From Microvirga calopogonii (GTDB lineage: Bacteria; Pseudomonadota; Alphaproteobacteria; Rhizobiales; Beijerinckiaceae), in contig NZ_QDGA01000031.1 in the NCBI RefSeq assembly GCF_003347665.1, forward strand, positions 1 to 55,988: a stretch of 55,988 nucleotides of DNA, written 5' to 3'. The position numbers were made by a program, and so were the translations under genes. Below the pieces are notes generated by a model. It saw nothing but the letters and a program-made list of their open reading frames with translations, had not been told where the DNA came from and did not search any database. How positions within the stretch are numbered: position 1 is the first letter of the stretch; each line of letters starts with the position of its first letter. Of the stretch, positions 43,183 to 52,546 are shown piece by piece.

Positions 43183-44127
43183 GATACAACATACACCACG
43201 ACGTCGCAGTCCATTCTCGTGCTGGGCGCCGGGGAACTCGGGCAACCCGTCCTTCGCAATCTGGCACGCCGTGCACGTAAGGCGAAGGGGACGACGATCA
43301 GCGTCCTCCTGCGCACCAGCGCTGTCTCGTCGGATGACCCGGACAAGTAGCGCTCCATCGCGGAGATCCGGGAGCTCAACATCGAGATCGTGGTTGGTGA
43401 CCTGGTTAAGAGTGCGGTCGACGAGCTCGCCTCGCTGTTCGCACAATATCACACGGTGATTGGTTGTACCGGCTACGCCGCCGGGATCGACACGCCCATG
43501 AAGCCGGCGAAGGCTGCATTGCAGGCCCGTATCCCGCGCTACTTCCCCTGGCAGTTCGGCGTCGACTTCGACGTGATCGGGCGCGGCAGTCCGCAGGACA
43601 TCTTCGACGCGCAGTTGGACGTCCGCGAGCTGTTGCGGGCCCAGACTCAGACCGAATGGGTCATCATCTCGACCGGCATGTTCATGAGCTACCTGTTCAA
43701 GCCGGAGTTTGGCGTCGTCGACCTAAAAAATTCCGAGGTCCATGCGCTGGGAAGTCTCGATACGGCCGTGACGCTGACCACGCCTGAGGACATCGGGAAG
43801 CTGACTGCGGAAATCGTGTTCGCCGAACCGCGCATCCGCAACAAGATTATGTTCCTAGCGGGCGACACGGTGACCTATGGGGAGGTTGCAGATAAGCTTG
43901 AGGCGGGTCTGGACCGTCCCTTCAGCCGGTCCGAATGGACCGTGCCCTTCCTGATGGAAGAATTGGCGAATGATCCGCAGAACATGATGCGCAAGTACCG
44001 GGCTGCCTTCGCGCAAGGTCGTGGTGTTGCGTGGGACAAGGCTGGGACGTTCAACGAACGTCATGGCATTCCGGTCACTGACGTATCTGCCTGGATCGAC
44101 GCTAACCTGCGGCTGCGCTCCCGCTGA
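43183..44127 (+). pseudogene. NmrA/isoflavone-reductase-like NAD(P) oxidoreductase, broken
   Basis: The frame from about 43207 reads QSILVLGAGELGQPVLRNLA, the cofactor-binding start of an NmrA-like aromatic alcohol reductase. It runs to PDK and a TAG at 43348-43350, then continues RSIAEIRELNIEIVVGDL in the same frame with an intact C-terminal half to 44127 (for example EWVIISTGMFMSYLFKPEFG). A lysine, glutamine or glutamate codon has probably become TAG. I also find no ATG, GTG or TTG between the upstream stop (43165) and the cofactor motif, so the start codon may be lost as well. A pseudogene with otherwise little decay. A start at the GTG at 43390 would give only the C-terminal part. Confidence 0.8.
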
Positions 44128-44295
44128 TGCCCGTTGCGGCCATAGACTGCCTCCCTCTCGTATCCGACGCGGGGAGCAGCATCCCCTTGGCTCCAACGTG
44201 GCCGTGCGGCGTAGGGTTTCACCGTGGGTGGGGATGTACGGGGCGTCGGCTCCCCAGTGGTGGCACTGAATGCCGCTGCTCAGCGTTGATTCATC

Positions 44296-45309
44296 ATGGC
44301 AAAGCCACTCAAGCTCGTTTCGGTTGAGCCGAAGGGCGTTCCTGGCGTGGTGGCCTCGGTCGCCTATGCGGAAGGCCGGCGCGTGGCCGACATTGCAATC
44401 GAAGAGGCGGGGGACTGGTCCCGCAGGCCGGGGCATGTCGTCTGGATTGGCCTGCACGAGCCTGGCCTGGACCTCCTCAGGAAGGTTCAGGGCCAGTTCG
44501 GCCTACATGAGTTGGCCATCGAAGATGCCCTCAAGGCGCATCAGCGGCCCAAGGTCGAGCAATACGGCGAAGCGCTGTTCGTCGTCGCCCGCACCGCCCA
44601 AATGGTGGAGGGGCGAATCGCGTTCGGCGAGACGCACCTGTTCGTCGGGCGCGGCTATGTGGTCTCGGTACGCCACGGCGCCTCGACGACTTACACGCCG
44701 GTGCGGGAACGCTGCGAGGCGGCGCCGTTGGCATTCTCGGAGGGCGAGGACTTCATCCTCTATGCCGTCCTCGACTTCATCGTCGACAACTACATGCCGG
44801 TGCTTGAGACTATCCAAGCAGAGGTGGAGGAGATCGAGGACAGCGTCCTGGGCGCGCAGCCATCCCAGGACCAGATCGGCCGGATCTATCAGCTCCGGCG
44901 GGACCTCCTTCGCCTGCGCAATGCCACGATCCCACTGGTGGAGGTCTGTCGGCGCCTGGAAAAGCCTGGGCTGCCCGGAATCGATGCTCCGATGTACCCG
45001 CTGTTCCGCGATGTGTCCGATCACATCCGTCAGGTGCAGGAGGAGATCGAGTCCCTGCGCGAGGTGCTCTCGTTCGCGTTTGAGACCAGCCTGATGACGG
45101 GTCAGGCGCAGCAGACTGAGATCTCCCGCAAGCTGGCAGCCTGGGCGGCCATCTTGGCGATACCAACGGCGGTGGCGGGCATCTACGGGATGAATTTTGA
45201 TGTCGAGCCCGAACTGCACTGGAAGTACGGCTACCCCGTTGTGCTGGTGGTGATTGCGCTGGTGTGTGGCTGGCTCTACTGGCGCTTCCGCCAGATGCGG
45301 TGGCTTTAG
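44296..45309 (+). CDS. corA: CorA magnesium/cobalt transporter
   Basis: A 337-aa CorA protein: a cytoplasmic head with FGLHELAIEDALKAHQRPKV, long helices (for example QAEVEEIEDSVLGAQPSQDQ), and two C-terminal helices with the signature GIYGMNFDVEPEL between them. This is the classical YGMNF-MPEL type and so the likelier Mg2+ channel of the two CorA proteins in the window. A clear ribosome site is absent. It stands alone, between a pseudogene and a repeat cluster. Confidence 0.92.
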   Translation: MAKPLKLVSVEPKGVPGVVASVAYAEGRRVADIAIEEAGDWSRRPGHVVWIGLHEPGLDLLRKVQGQFGLHELAIEDALKAHQRPKVEQYGEALFVVARTAQMVEGRIAFGETHLFVGRGYVVSVRHGASTTYTPVRERCEAAPLAFSEGEDFILYAVLDFIVDNYMPVLETIQAEVEEIEDSVLGAQPSQDQIGRIYQLRRDLLRLRNATIPLVEVCRRLEKPGLPGIDAPMYPLFRDVSDHIRQVQEEIESLREVLSFAFETSLMTGQAQQTEISRKLAAWAAILAIPTAVAGIYGMNFDVEPELHWKYGYPVVLVVIALVCGWLYWRFRQMRWL

Positions 45310-45439
45310 TTCCTAAGCCGACACCAAGCCGAGCAAGCTGGCGCCAGCTTGCTGGGAATGTCTTCAAATAGCACATTCGAGAGTTTGGGCGAGGGACAGC
45401 TGCCTCAGCCGCAGCAGACGCTCGCGAACGGTCGGGGAT

Positions 45440-45510
45440 GAGCGCATCGTGCGGAAAAGTGGATTCGATATTCGCTACCGCGGCCCTGCGGGTCCGCATG
45501 AACAATGCCC
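45440..45510 (+). repeat. Intergenic repeat with TTCGCTA/GCGGGTCCG core
   Basis: Contains GGAAAAGTGGATTCGATATT, then TTCGCTACCGCGGCCCTGCG and GGGTCCG, like the segment at 49131-49190. Confidence 0.5.
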
Positions 45511-45525
45511 ACCTTGAAAGAGGAA

Positions 45526-45574
45526 GCATCGGATTCGATCCCAAAAGTGCAAGTCCACATTTCACGTCCGATGC
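45526..45574. repeat. Palindromic intergenic repeat, copy a
   Basis: GCATCGGA (45526-45533) and TCCGATGC (45567-45574) are inverted arms around CCCAAAAGTG. It is nearly identical to 48805-48853 and related to 51018-51067. It runs directly into the element at 45579. Confidence 0.65.
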
Positions 45575-45578
45575 TTTA

Positions 45579-45673
45579 GAGCTGTTTCCTCTTGCATGGA
45601 ATCATCTCTCTGCTTCGCTGTGGCGCATTTTCTCGCGGTGAACTGGATTCACGTCACCGAAAAATGCTCTAGC
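45579..45673 (+). repeat. Intergenic repeat element ending in TCACCGAAAA...GCTC
   Basis: Starts GAGCTGTT, contains GGAATCAT and TCGCGGTGAACTGGATTCAC, ends CACCGAAAAATGCTC. It matches 48092-48179 along its whole length and in part 49109-49190. This sequence type is well known as a dispersed Hyphomicrobiales repeat. Confidence 0.65.
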
Positions 45674-46658
45674 GGTACACCGCTGCCATGTCAGGATAGC
45701 GTTGGCCCGAGACTGCGCCGGCCGGTACGGTGTCGGAAATGCGGGTCACGTCCTCTGCAGACAGGTGCACCTGCAACGCCCCGAGGTTTTCGTCCAGCCG
45801 TTCGCGCCGCTTCGTGCCGGGGATGGGCACGACATCCGGTCCTTGCGCCAGAAGCCAGCCCAGGACGAGTTGTGCCGGCGTACATCCCTTGTCCCGCGCG
45901 AGCGCCTCTACCCGGTCGACCAAGGCCCGGTTGTGAGCGAAATGCTCCGCCTGAAAGCGGGGATGCTGGGCCCGGCGATCCCCTTTGACCTGGTCCGGAT
46001 CATGGATTCCGCCTGCGAGGAATCCACGGCCGAGCGGCGAATAGGCCACGAAGCCGATGCCCAGTTCCCGGGTGGTCCGCAAGGTCTCCTCCGCCTCCTG
46101 ACGGTAGAGCAGGGAAAACTCCGTCTGGACGGCACTGATCGGATGAACGCTGTGGGCCCGGCGGATGGTTTCCGGCCGAGCTTCCGATAGTCCAAGATAG
46201 CGGACCTTGCCCTGCCGCACGAGGTCCGCCATGGCTCCGACCGTCTCTTCGATCGCCACGTGAGGGTCGACACGATGCTGGTAGTAGAGGTCGATCACAT
46301 CGACCTTGAGACGCCGCAGGCTGGCCTCACAGGCTTGGCGCACGTATTCGGGCCGGCCGTTCACGCCTTGACCTGTCTCGGACCGCACCTGACCGAACTT
46401 GGTGGCCAGGACCACGTCATCGCGGCGCCCGGCGATGGCCCGTCCGACCAACTCTTCGTTTTGCCCCCAGCCGTACATGTCGGCGGAATCGAGCAGGGTC
46501 ACGCCCTGGTCGAGCCCATAGCGGATGAAAGAGACGGCCTCCTCGTCATTGCTCTGCCCATAGACGCCGGAGAGCGACATGCAACCCAGACCAAGGGCCG
46601 ACACAAGAGGGCCCGTTCTTCCAAGCTGCCGGGTCTCTATCCGTTTTGGCTGTGTCAT
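45669..46658 (-). CDS. Aldo/keto reductase
   Basis: A 329-aa AKR barrel enzyme: [14 protein letters not shown], then the catalytic tetrad D and Y in [19 protein letters not shown] in [10 protein letters not shown] and H in [15 protein letters not shown]-binding end [17 protein letters not shown]. It reduces aldehydes or ketones in the cytoplasm. The ATG at 46658 (MTQPKR) is favoured; the frame is open to 46874. It diverges from the Bcr/CflA transporter across 188 nt. The substrate is unknown. Confidence 0.9.
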   Translation of the reverse strand: MTQPKRIETRQLGRTGPLVSALGLGCMSLSGVYGQSNDEEAVSFIRYGLDQGVTLLDSADMYGWGQNEELVGRAIAGRRDDVVLATKFGQVRSETGQGVNGRPEYVRQACEASLRRLKVDVIDLYYQHRVDPHVAIEETVGAMADLVRQGKVRYLGLSEARPETIRRAHSVHPISAVQTEFSLLYRQEAEETLRTTRELGIGFVAYSPLGRGFLAGGIHDPDQVKGDRRAQHPRFQAEHFAHNRALVDRVEALARDKGCTPAQLVLGWLLAQGPDVVPIPGTKRRERLDENLGALQVHLSAEDVTRISDTVPAGAVSGQRYPDMAAVYR

Positions 46659-46846
46659 GGTTGTGTTCCTTGTCTGCGGGACCGTCGAGAAGGGATAGGC
46701 CGGGTTGTCAGGATTGTCGGATGCCGCGTCCTTCGCGCCGTCCGGCTCATCGCGAGCACTCTGGCAAGAATAGGTATGGCCCGTACATCCCGATCGGCTA
46801 AGTCTATGTTGATCACCCGACGGCGATTTCCACCCACAGAGGCGAC

Positions 46847-48031
46847 ATGATCCGAAAACTCGATCCCCATTCATTCGGGTTCCTGGCCTTGGTCGCGCTC
46901 TTCAGCGGATTGGCCGCCCTCGGCACGGACATGGCGCTCTCCGGTGTGCCGCACATCGCCTCGGCTTTCTCCGTCTCGCCGGGCACGGTCGGGCTGACCC
47001 TCAGTGCCTTCATGGGAGGCTTCGCCGGTTCGCCGCTTGTGTACGGGCCGCTGAGCGATCGGTTCGGGCGCAAACCCGTCATTCTGGTCTCGACAGCAAT
47101 CTACACCCTGGCGGGGCTGGGCTGTGCGTTGTCACCGAGCTTCGAGACCCTGGTCGTGTGGCGCTTCCTTCAAGGCTGCGGAGCCGGCGCGAGCCGCTCG
47201 CTGTCGGCCGCGATCATTCGGGACCTTTTTACCGGTTCCGCGGGTCGCTCCAAGCAGTCCTACGTTCAGGTGATGCAGCTGCTGGCTCCTCTCTCGGCCC
47301 CGACCATCGGGTCGGTTCTCCTGCTGCTGTTTCACGATTGGCGCAGCATCTATTTCTTTCTGTCTGCGACCGGAGCTCTCACCTTCGCCCTGATGCTGCT
47401 GTGCTATGCGGAGTCCTATCGGCCTGGCGCTCAGAACCGCCTGTCGGTCCGGCAGCTCGCCGGCAATTATCTGCGCGTGTTCACCACGCGGCAGAGCATC
47501 AAGTTCCTTTTGATCCAGACGCTCATGTTCGGCTGCCTGTTCTCCTACGTGTCGGGTTCGCCGCTCGTCATGATGGGAGTGTATGGACTGTCGCCGACGC
47601 TCTATGGAGCGACCTTTGCCTTGACGGCCTCAGGTATCGTGACCGGTAGCTTCCTCAATGGACGACTGAATGCCAGGGGCATCGAGCCGAAATACCCACT
47701 CACGGCGGGTCTTGTCATGGGAGCGGCATGCAGCATCGCTCTGCTCGTGCTGACCTCGATGAGTACATTGCCCCTGGGGCTCCTGCTGCCCCTGGTTGTC
47801 CTGGTGTGCCTGTCATTCGGCCTCGTTGGCGGCAATGCCGTTCAACTGGCCCTGGAGCCGATGGGCGATATTGCAGGGCTGGCATCCTCCATGCTGTCAG
47901 CGAGTTCTCTCGGGTTCGGGGCCGCAATGGGCGTGGCCGTATCGCTGTTCTACAACGGCACGCCATTGTCCACGGTTGCCGCCATGGCGGCCTGTTCCAT
48001 CCTTGCCCTGGTCGTCTACCGGATCCTGTAA
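46847..48031 (+). CDS. Bcr/CflA-type drug efflux MFS transporter
   Basis: A 394-aa MFS protein with about 12 helices. It opens [20 protein letters not shown] then [20 protein letters not shown], with the signature [16 protein letters not shown] (motif A) and [20 protein letters not shown] (motif D-like), which mark the Bcr/CflA group. It exports drugs or metabolites by proton antiport. AGAGG before the ATG. Convergent with nothing on the 3' side; a repeat element (48092) follows. Confidence 0.9.
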   Translation: MIRKLDPHSFGFLALVALFSGLAALGTDMALSGVPHIASAFSVSPGTVGLTLSAFMGGFAGSPLVYGPLSDRFGRKPVILVSTAIYTLAGLGCALSPSFETLVVWRFLQGCGAGASRSLSAAIIRDLFTGSAGRSKQSYVQVMQLLAPLSAPTIGSVLLLLFHDWRSIYFFLSATGALTFALMLLCYAESYRPGAQNRLSVRQLAGNYLRVFTTRQSIKFLLIQTLMFGCLFSYVSGSPLVMMGVYGLSPTLYGATFALTASGIVTGSFLNGRLNARGIEPKYPLTAGLVMGAACSIALLVLTSMSTLPLGLLLPLVVLVCLSFGLVGGNAVQLALEPMGDIAGLASSMLSASSLGFGAAMGVAVSLFYNGTPLSTVAAMAACSILALVVYRIL

Positions 48032-48340
48032 GGGCAAAGCCCGGAAGCCGTTCAGAGAGAGCTTCCCGCCAATAACCATCGTCAGGCGCCAGAGCTGTTG
48101 CCACTGATGTGGAATCATTTCTCTTCTTTGCCGTGTTTTTTGACGGTGAGCCGGATCCACTTCACCGAAAAGCTCCAGCGGTCTCCGGCGGTGCAATGCC
48201 CGCAGCCGGCACTCCTGAGACATGAGCGCTTCGTCCGTGTCATTGCCTGAGAGCCGACACGGACCATCTCCTGTTATGACATACACATGCGGCCCGCATC
48301 CGCAGCGAGCGGTCGACGCCACGCGTTTGCGACAAGCCTC
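48032..48340. other. Intergenic stretch with repeat element
   Basis: A 309-nt stretch. It carries the repeat element at 48092-48179. The rest shows no gene. Confidence 0.4.
48092..48179 (+). repeat. Intergenic repeat element, second copy
   Basis: GAGCTGTTGCCACTGATGTG, then GGAATCATTTCTCTTCTTTG, then GGTGAGCCGGATCCACTTCA and CCGAAAAGCTCC. It matches 45579-45673. Confidence 0.65.
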
Positions 48341-48763
48341 CTACGATCCAGTCGGAACGCATCCGAGCTGTTGGAAGACGCCAAGCCGGTCCAGCTCGAC
48401 CCAGTCCTCGATCAGCCTGCCACCGGCGAAGCGGCCAATGATGATGACAGTCCAGGTCACGTTGCGGCCGGATGGGGCGATCCCTTGCCAATCGCCCTGC
48501 TGGATCGCCTGCCAGTGGCCACGCCAGACACCTCGGTCGCCGGCGAAGAACATGTCGTCCAGCGTGTAGGCGGCGTCCGGGAAGGCGGCGAAGAAGCCTT
48601 CCATCGCCGTGCGCCAGTCAGACAGGCCGTGAATCGTCTCCATGCCCAGCCAGTGCGATGTCAGTTCGACATGCCAGTACTTTTCCAGGGCGTCCAAACA
48701 GTGCCCATTGAAGACCTCGTCGATGTAGGCGCGGATCAACGCCTCGTGCCGGTCTGCCGCCAT
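48341..48763 (-). CDS. SnoaL-like ester cyclase/polyketide cyclase-fold protein
   Basis: A 140-aa NTF2-fold protein of the SnoaL/ester cyclase group: RHEALIRAYIDEVFNGHCLD, then LDDMFFAGDRGVWRGHWQAI and VTWTVIIIGRFAGGRLIEDW VELDRLGVFQQLG split across strands. AGGAG 7 nt upstream fixes the ATG at 48763. These proteins act as small isomerases, hydrolases or carriers. No biosynthetic partner is nearby. Confidence 0.8.
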   Translation of the reverse strand: MAADRHEALIRAYIDEVFNGHCLDALEKYWHVELTSHWLGMETIHGLSDWRTAMEGFFAAFPDAAYTLDDMFFAGDRGVWRGHWQAIQQGDWQGIAPSGRNVTWTVIIIGRFAGGRLIEDWVELDRLGVFQQLGCVPTGS

Positions 48764-48804
48764 GGTCCTTCTCCTCCGGGAGGATGCTCTCATCTATAGA
48801 GGAA

Positions 48805-48853
48805 GCATCGGATCCAATCCCAAAAGTGCGAATCTACGTTTCACGTCCGATGC
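48805..48853. repeat. Palindromic intergenic repeat, copy b
   Basis: GCATCGGA (48805-48812) and TCCGATGC (48846-48853), around CCCAAAAGTGCG. Nearly the same as 45526-45574. Confidence 0.65.
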
Positions 48854-48854
48854 T

Positions 48855-48998
48855 CTAGGGCCGCCTGCCGATCCACTTCGCAATCCTGTCTCCGGTGGTG
48901 CGGAGACCCAGGCCAAAGAACATTGCACGGAATACGAGGGCCAGGAGCACGAGGATGGCTGCTCCAAGACTGACGAGGATGTAGGCTGTATCTCTCAT
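48855..48998 (-). CDS. Very short membrane protein (47 aa)
   Basis: A hand-translated frame: MRDTAYILVSLGAAILVLLA, then LVFRAMFFGLGLRTTGDRIA and KWIGRRP. One or two hydrophobic helices and a basic end (KWIGRRP), with GGAG 8 nt before the ATG. It begins immediately beside a palindromic repeat. It looks like a small inner-membrane protein, perhaps a regulatory microprotein. No family recognised. Confidence 0.6.
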   Translation of the reverse strand: MRDTAYILVSLGAAILVLLALVFRAMFFGLGLRTTGDRIAKWIGRRP

Positions 48999-49108
48999 CA
49001 GCGGACTCCATCAACAGACCCACAGGACGGTTCGTGGCCGTTCCTGCAGGGGCTCAGGTTCTGCTGCCGGGCCTCAGCATATCACGGCCTGGTCTCTTCG
49101 AAGAGGTC

Positions 49109-49190
49109 GTTGGCGCCGCATTTTTTGACGGTGAACCGGATCCACTTTTCGCTACGCGGCCATGCGGGTCCGTACGATGCTCTAAGCGTT
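49109..49190 (+). repeat. Intergenic repeat element, third copy
   Basis: Contains GGTGAACCGGATCCACTTTT, then TTCGCTACGCGGCCATGCGG, GTCCG and ATGCTCTAAG. It combines the end of the 45579 element with the 45440 core. Confidence 0.6.
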
Positions 49191-49215
49191 ATCCGACTTC
49201 CTGTGAGCACGGCGT

Positions 49216-49857
49216 TCAACGCGCAGCCCAGAGCATGCCGCGCTTGAGGATGGTGCGCATTTCCGGCACGTCGAACTCCTTCGCCACATGCCCGAGGGAG
49301 CTGTAGAACACGCGGCCCTGGCCGTGACGGCGCTTCCACACGACCGGCATGACGACGCCTTCGATCCAGGGAGCGTGCTCGCCCGAGAAGGTCGTCGTGG
49401 CGAGAACCTCGTTCGAGGGATCGACGTGCATGTAGTACTGTTCGGAATGATAGTCGAAATCCCGGATGCCCTGCATCACCGGATCGTCGGGCCGCGTGAC
49501 GTTCACCCGGTAGTCGATGATGTTGCCCGGATGAGCCACCCATTGGCCGCCGCACATGAACTGGTACTCGACCGCCTCGCGGAAGGCATCGCCCATGCCG
49601 CCGTGAAAACCGGCAAGACCGACGCCGCCACGGACGGCCGCCGTGAGATTGCTCAGCTCCTCCTTCTCGATCTTCGACATGGTGTAGATAGGAACCACCA
49701 GACTCATGTCGGACAGACCGGGGTCAGCGAAGGCCTCGGTCGAATTCTCGACGTAGACCTTGAAGCCTTCCTCCTCCAGCATGCTGGCGATGATGGAGGC
49801 GCATTGCTCCGGCTCGTGCCCGCTCCAGCCGCCCCATACAATCAGTGCTTCGCGCAT
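49216..49857 (-). CDS. ThuA-domain protein
   Basis: A 213-aa ThuA/trehalose-utilisation-domain protein (glutamine-amidotransferase-like fold). It has [40 protein letters not shown] and [20 protein letters not shown]. Members are thought to act on sugars, including 3-keto-glycosides. It lies 29 nt after the Gfo/Idh/MocA dehydrogenase, a common pairing in sugar operons. GGGAGG upstream supports the ATG. Confidence 0.88.
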   Translation of the reverse strand: MREALIVWGGWSGHEPEQCASIIASMLEEEGFKVYVENSTEAFADPGLSDMSLVVPIYTMSKIEKEELSNLTAAVRGGVGLAGFHGGMGDAFREAVEYQFMCGGQWVAHPGNIIDYRVNVTRPDDPVMQGIRDFDYHSEQYYMHVDPSNEVLATTTFSGEHAPWIEGVVMPVVWKRRHGQGRVFYSSLGHVAKEFDVPEMRTILKRGMLWAAR

Positions 49858-49886
49858 TCTCTTACCTCCCGTTTTCGCGATGTTTT

Positions 49887-50984
49887 CTAGTCGAGCGAGC
49901 CGAACTGAAGCGTCGTCGGCAGCATGGCCGGCCGTTCCGGTCGCGACTCGATGGTGACGTGCGCTCCTCGCTCCGAGGACAGCTGGAAGGCTTCCATGAC
50001 CTCAAGCGCATGGAAGGCGAGTTCACCCGATGCGCGGTGAGGGCGTCCGGATCGGATGGCGTGTGCCATATCGGCGACGCCGATAATCCGGTAGTTCCCG
50101 CTCGCATAGGGATGCTCGGTGGGCTGCTCCGTCCAATCCTTCGCCGCCGTGGCGAGCTCGATGGCGCCAAAGAAGCGGTTGGGATCCGGAACGCTCAGGC
50201 TGCCCGCCGTGCCGTACAGCTCGATCGGTCTGTGGCGGTGCCGGGGCACATCGAAGCTCATGGCAATTGAGACGACCGCGCCTGAGACGAACTCGAGCGT
50301 CCCTGCTACGTGCGTCGCCACCTCTACGGGGATCATGGTGCCCTTCAACGGCTCGCTCGTGATCTCGCGTTCGGCCCTGGCACGGGACGTAATGCCCGCC
50401 ACCCTGGCAACGGGCCCGATGAGGTTCACGAGAGCCGTGATGTAGTAGGGACCCATGTCCAGCATCGGCCCGCCACCTTTGGCGTAGTAGAAGGCGGGAT
50501 TGGGGTGCCAGCGCTCATGGCCGGGGCACATGAAGAAGGCGCTGCCCGCTAGGGGACGACCGATCACTCCCTCGTCGATGAGCTTGCGGCAGGTCTGGTG
50601 CGATCCGCCGAGGAACGTATCGGGCGCGCAGCCGACGCGCAGCCCCCGCTCCTTGGCCATGTGCAGGAGAGGGCGGGCCTCGGCGGTCGTGAGACCAAGA
50701 GGCTTTTCCGAGTGAACGTGCTTGCCGGCCGCGAGCGCTCTTAGACCCACCTCCACGTGGGCAGCAGGGATCGTGAGATTGACCACGATCTGGATCGACG
50801 GATCCGCAAGCATCTCGTCCACCGACATCGCCCGCAGCCCGAACTGGGATGCACGTGCCTCGGCCGCCTCCGGGCGGATGTCGGCGATCCCCTTGATGTC
50901 GAGGATCGGAAAGTTTGACGCGGCCTTGAGGTAGGCTTCGCTGATATTTCCGCATCCAATGATGCCGATACCCAGGCGTTCCAT
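49887..50984 (-). CDS. Gfo/Idh/MocA-family dehydrogenase
   Basis: A 365-aa oxidoreductase: NAD(P) binding by [17 protein letters not shown], the catalytic-loop [18 protein letters not shown] with Lys, and a C-terminal beta-sheet domain. It oxidises or reduces a sugar or sugar derivative (for example at C3). GGGAGAAAAC before the ATG. It is the first gene of the minus-strand part after the ROK gene; an intergenic repeat (51018-51067) separates the two. Confidence 0.9.
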   Translation of the reverse strand: MERLGIGIIGCGNISEAYLKAASNFPILDIKGIADIRPEAAEARASQFGLRAMSVDEMLADPSIQIVVNLTIPAAHVEVGLRALAAGKHVHSEKPLGLTTAEARPLLHMAKERGLRVGCAPDTFLGGSHQTCRKLIDEGVIGRPLAGSAFFMCPGHERWHPNPAFYYAKGGGPMLDMGPYYITALVNLIGPVARVAGITSRARAEREITSEPLKGTMIPVEVATHVAGTLEFVSGAVVSIAMSFDVPRHRHRPIELYGTAGSLSVPDPNRFFGAIELATAAKDWTEQPTEHPYASGNYRIIGVADMAHAIRSGRPHRASGELAFHALEVMEAFQLSSERGAHVTIESRPERPAMLPTTLQFGSLD

Positions 50985-51017
50985 GTTTTCTCCCTTATGT
51001 CATTACCGTTGTGCTTA

Positions 51018-51067
51018 GAGCCTCGGACCCAAAAGTGGACCCGCTTTTGGGTTCAATTCCGACGCTC
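51018..51067. repeat. Palindromic intergenic repeat, variant copy c
   Basis: GAGCCTCGGA (51018-51027) and TCCGACGCTC (51058-51067) are inverted arms with one mismatch. The middle CCCAAAAGTG is shared with copies a and b. Confidence 0.6.
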
Positions 51068-51101
51068 CAAATCTTGGCTGACGCATCGTCCGTACGATGC
51101 G

Positions 51102-52349
51102 CTAGCGTTTCTTGGCTGGTCCGGTCGTTCCCCACGGGGCACCGTAGAGATCGCGCAGGGTCAGGGCCGCGGCGCCACGGGCCCAGGTGTCGTCGCTGGA
51201 CTCATGGACCACGATCTCGGTCACGCCGGAGATGGTTTCGGGCGTTGCTGCCTGTACCGCATCGCGCAAGGGCGCGAGGAGCAGTTCACCCGCCTGGAGG
51301 GCTGATCCGGCGAGAATGACCTTCGGCGGCGCGAAAAGGGTGATCAGGTTCGCAATGGCGATCCCCAGGGCCCGGCCGGCCTCTTCGAAAATCGCTGCGA
51401 TCCGCCCGTCGCCGGCGTGGGCGAGCGACACGGCATGGTCCATTCCACGCGTCCCGCGCAGGAGCTTCTCCTGCGGCGTTCCACGGGCAAGATCGGCCGC
51501 TGCGGACAGGATCGCGGTGGTCGAAGCGATCCCGGAGAGACGCCCGGGGAGAGGCCCGTTCCCGATGCTGCCGTTGGGCGACACGATCAGGTCGCCCAGA
51601 TCCGGGCTGAGACCGTTCGCCCCGCGGAAGAGCTCTCCCGCATGAATGATGCCGAGCCCGATCGTGTGCTCGATGGAGACCACCAGGAAGTCACTGAGGT
51701 CCCGGCCATGCCCGAACCATTGCTCGGCGAGGGTGATCAGGTTGACGTCGCTGTCGACCGTCGTCGGCACCTTCAGGCGCTCCTGGAGGTCGACGCCAAG
51801 CTTGAGATCGCGCTCCGAGAAGATCGGGCTGTAACGGCAGATGCCGGAGGCGCGCTCGACGATTCCCGGCACGCCGAGGCAGAGGCTGTTGATGTCCTCG
51901 ACCTGCAAACCGGTCGCCTCGATGCAGGAGCGAACGCCGTCCTCCACGAGGTCGAGGATGACCGAGGCGGGTTGGCGGTCGACCCTGATCGGGATCGATA
52001 CCGTGCCGAGTACGTCCGCTTGGAAGTTGGTGACCGCGATGGTGATCTTGTTGGGAGCAAGCTTCGCACCGCAGACCGAAGCTGCAGCCGGGTTGAGCTC
52101 GAGCATGATGCGTGGCCGTCCGCGGACTTGGTCGGGGGTGGGGGCGACCTGGCGCGGGACGATCAGGCCGTCCTCGAGGAGGGCCGCCGTGATCGCCGAA
52201 ACGGTGGTGGGGCTGAGCTCCGTCCGCTCCGAGATCTCGACGCGGGAGATCGTGCCGGAACGGCGGATGGCATCCATGACGAGGAAACGGTTGATCGCCC
52301 GCATCAGCTCGGGATCGGCAGTCTTAATTGCGGCACCGTCCGCCGGCAT
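51102..52349 (-). CDS. ROK-family transcriptional regulator
   Basis: A 415-aa NagC/XylR-like regulator. The N-terminal winged helix is RVEISERTELSPTTVSAITA. The sugar-kinase-like ROK domain follows, with VCLGVPGIVE-like segment (LCLGVPGIVERASGI). The usual zinc motif CxCGxxGCLE is absent: where it should lie the protein reads GDLIVSPNGSIGNGPLPGRL with no cysteine. It should therefore be a regulator only, not a kinase, and may fold without zinc. It diverges from the ABC sugar transporter and is flanked by matching boxes 120 bp apart. Confidence 0.88.
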   Translation of the reverse strand: MPADGAAIKTADPELMRAINRFLVMDAIRRSGTISRVEISERTELSPTTVSAITAALLEDGLIVPRQVAPTPDQVRGRPRIMLELNPAAASVCGAKLAPNKITIAVTNFQADVLGTVSIPIRVDRQPASVILDLVEDGVRSCIEATGLQVEDINSLCLGVPGIVERASGICRYSPIFSERDLKLGVDLQERLKVPTTVDSDVNLITLAEQWFGHGRDLSDFLVVSIEHTIGLGIIHAGELFRGANGLSPDLGDLIVSPNGSIGNGPLPGRLSGIASTTAILSAAADLARGTPQEKLLRGTRGMDHAVSLAHAGDGRIAAIFEEAGRALGIAIANLITLFAPPKVILAGSALQAGELLLAPLRDAVQAATPETISGVTEIVVHESSDDTWARGAAALTLRDLYGAPWGTTGPAKKR

Positions 52350-52360
52350 GGGCCATCCTC

Positions 52361-52388
52361 TTTAATGCGGATGCCGTATTTATTATTG
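52361..52388. promoter_or_regulatory. Candidate ROK operator, ROK-gene side
   Basis: TTTAATGCG (52361-52369) followed by an AT-rich TATTTATTATT. The same nonamer occurs 120 bp away at 52481. It lies about 12 nt before the ROK gene start. Confidence 0.5.
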
Positions 52389-52452
52389 AGGGATCGTGGC
52401 CTGTCAATGATCGCCGCTGCGTCAAATGTCCGTAATAGATGGGATAAACCGC

Positions 52453-52508
52453 TTGACAGCCTCCCGGATGGCGTCCACGTTTTAATGCGCTATCCAAATA
52501 AAAGGGCG
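52453..52508 (+). promoter_or_regulatory. Promoter with second candidate ROK operator, transporter side
   Basis: TTGACA (52453-52458) is a -35 box; TTTAAT (52481-52486) is a possible -10, with a long 22-nt spacer. TTTAATGCG (52481-52489), then AAATAAAAG, repeats the box at 52361 and overlaps the -10, a good position for repression. Confidence 0.45.
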
Positions 52509-52546
52509 AAAAAGCCCTGGCAGAGGAAACACCGAGGAGAACGGCA

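Larger units (their letters stand above)
45310..45668. other. Intergenic stretch filled with palindromic repeats
   Basis: This 359-nt stretch is nearly all repeat: a fragment at 45440-45510, a hairpin repeat at 45526-45574, and a longer element at 45579-45673. No gene seen. Confidence 0.5.
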
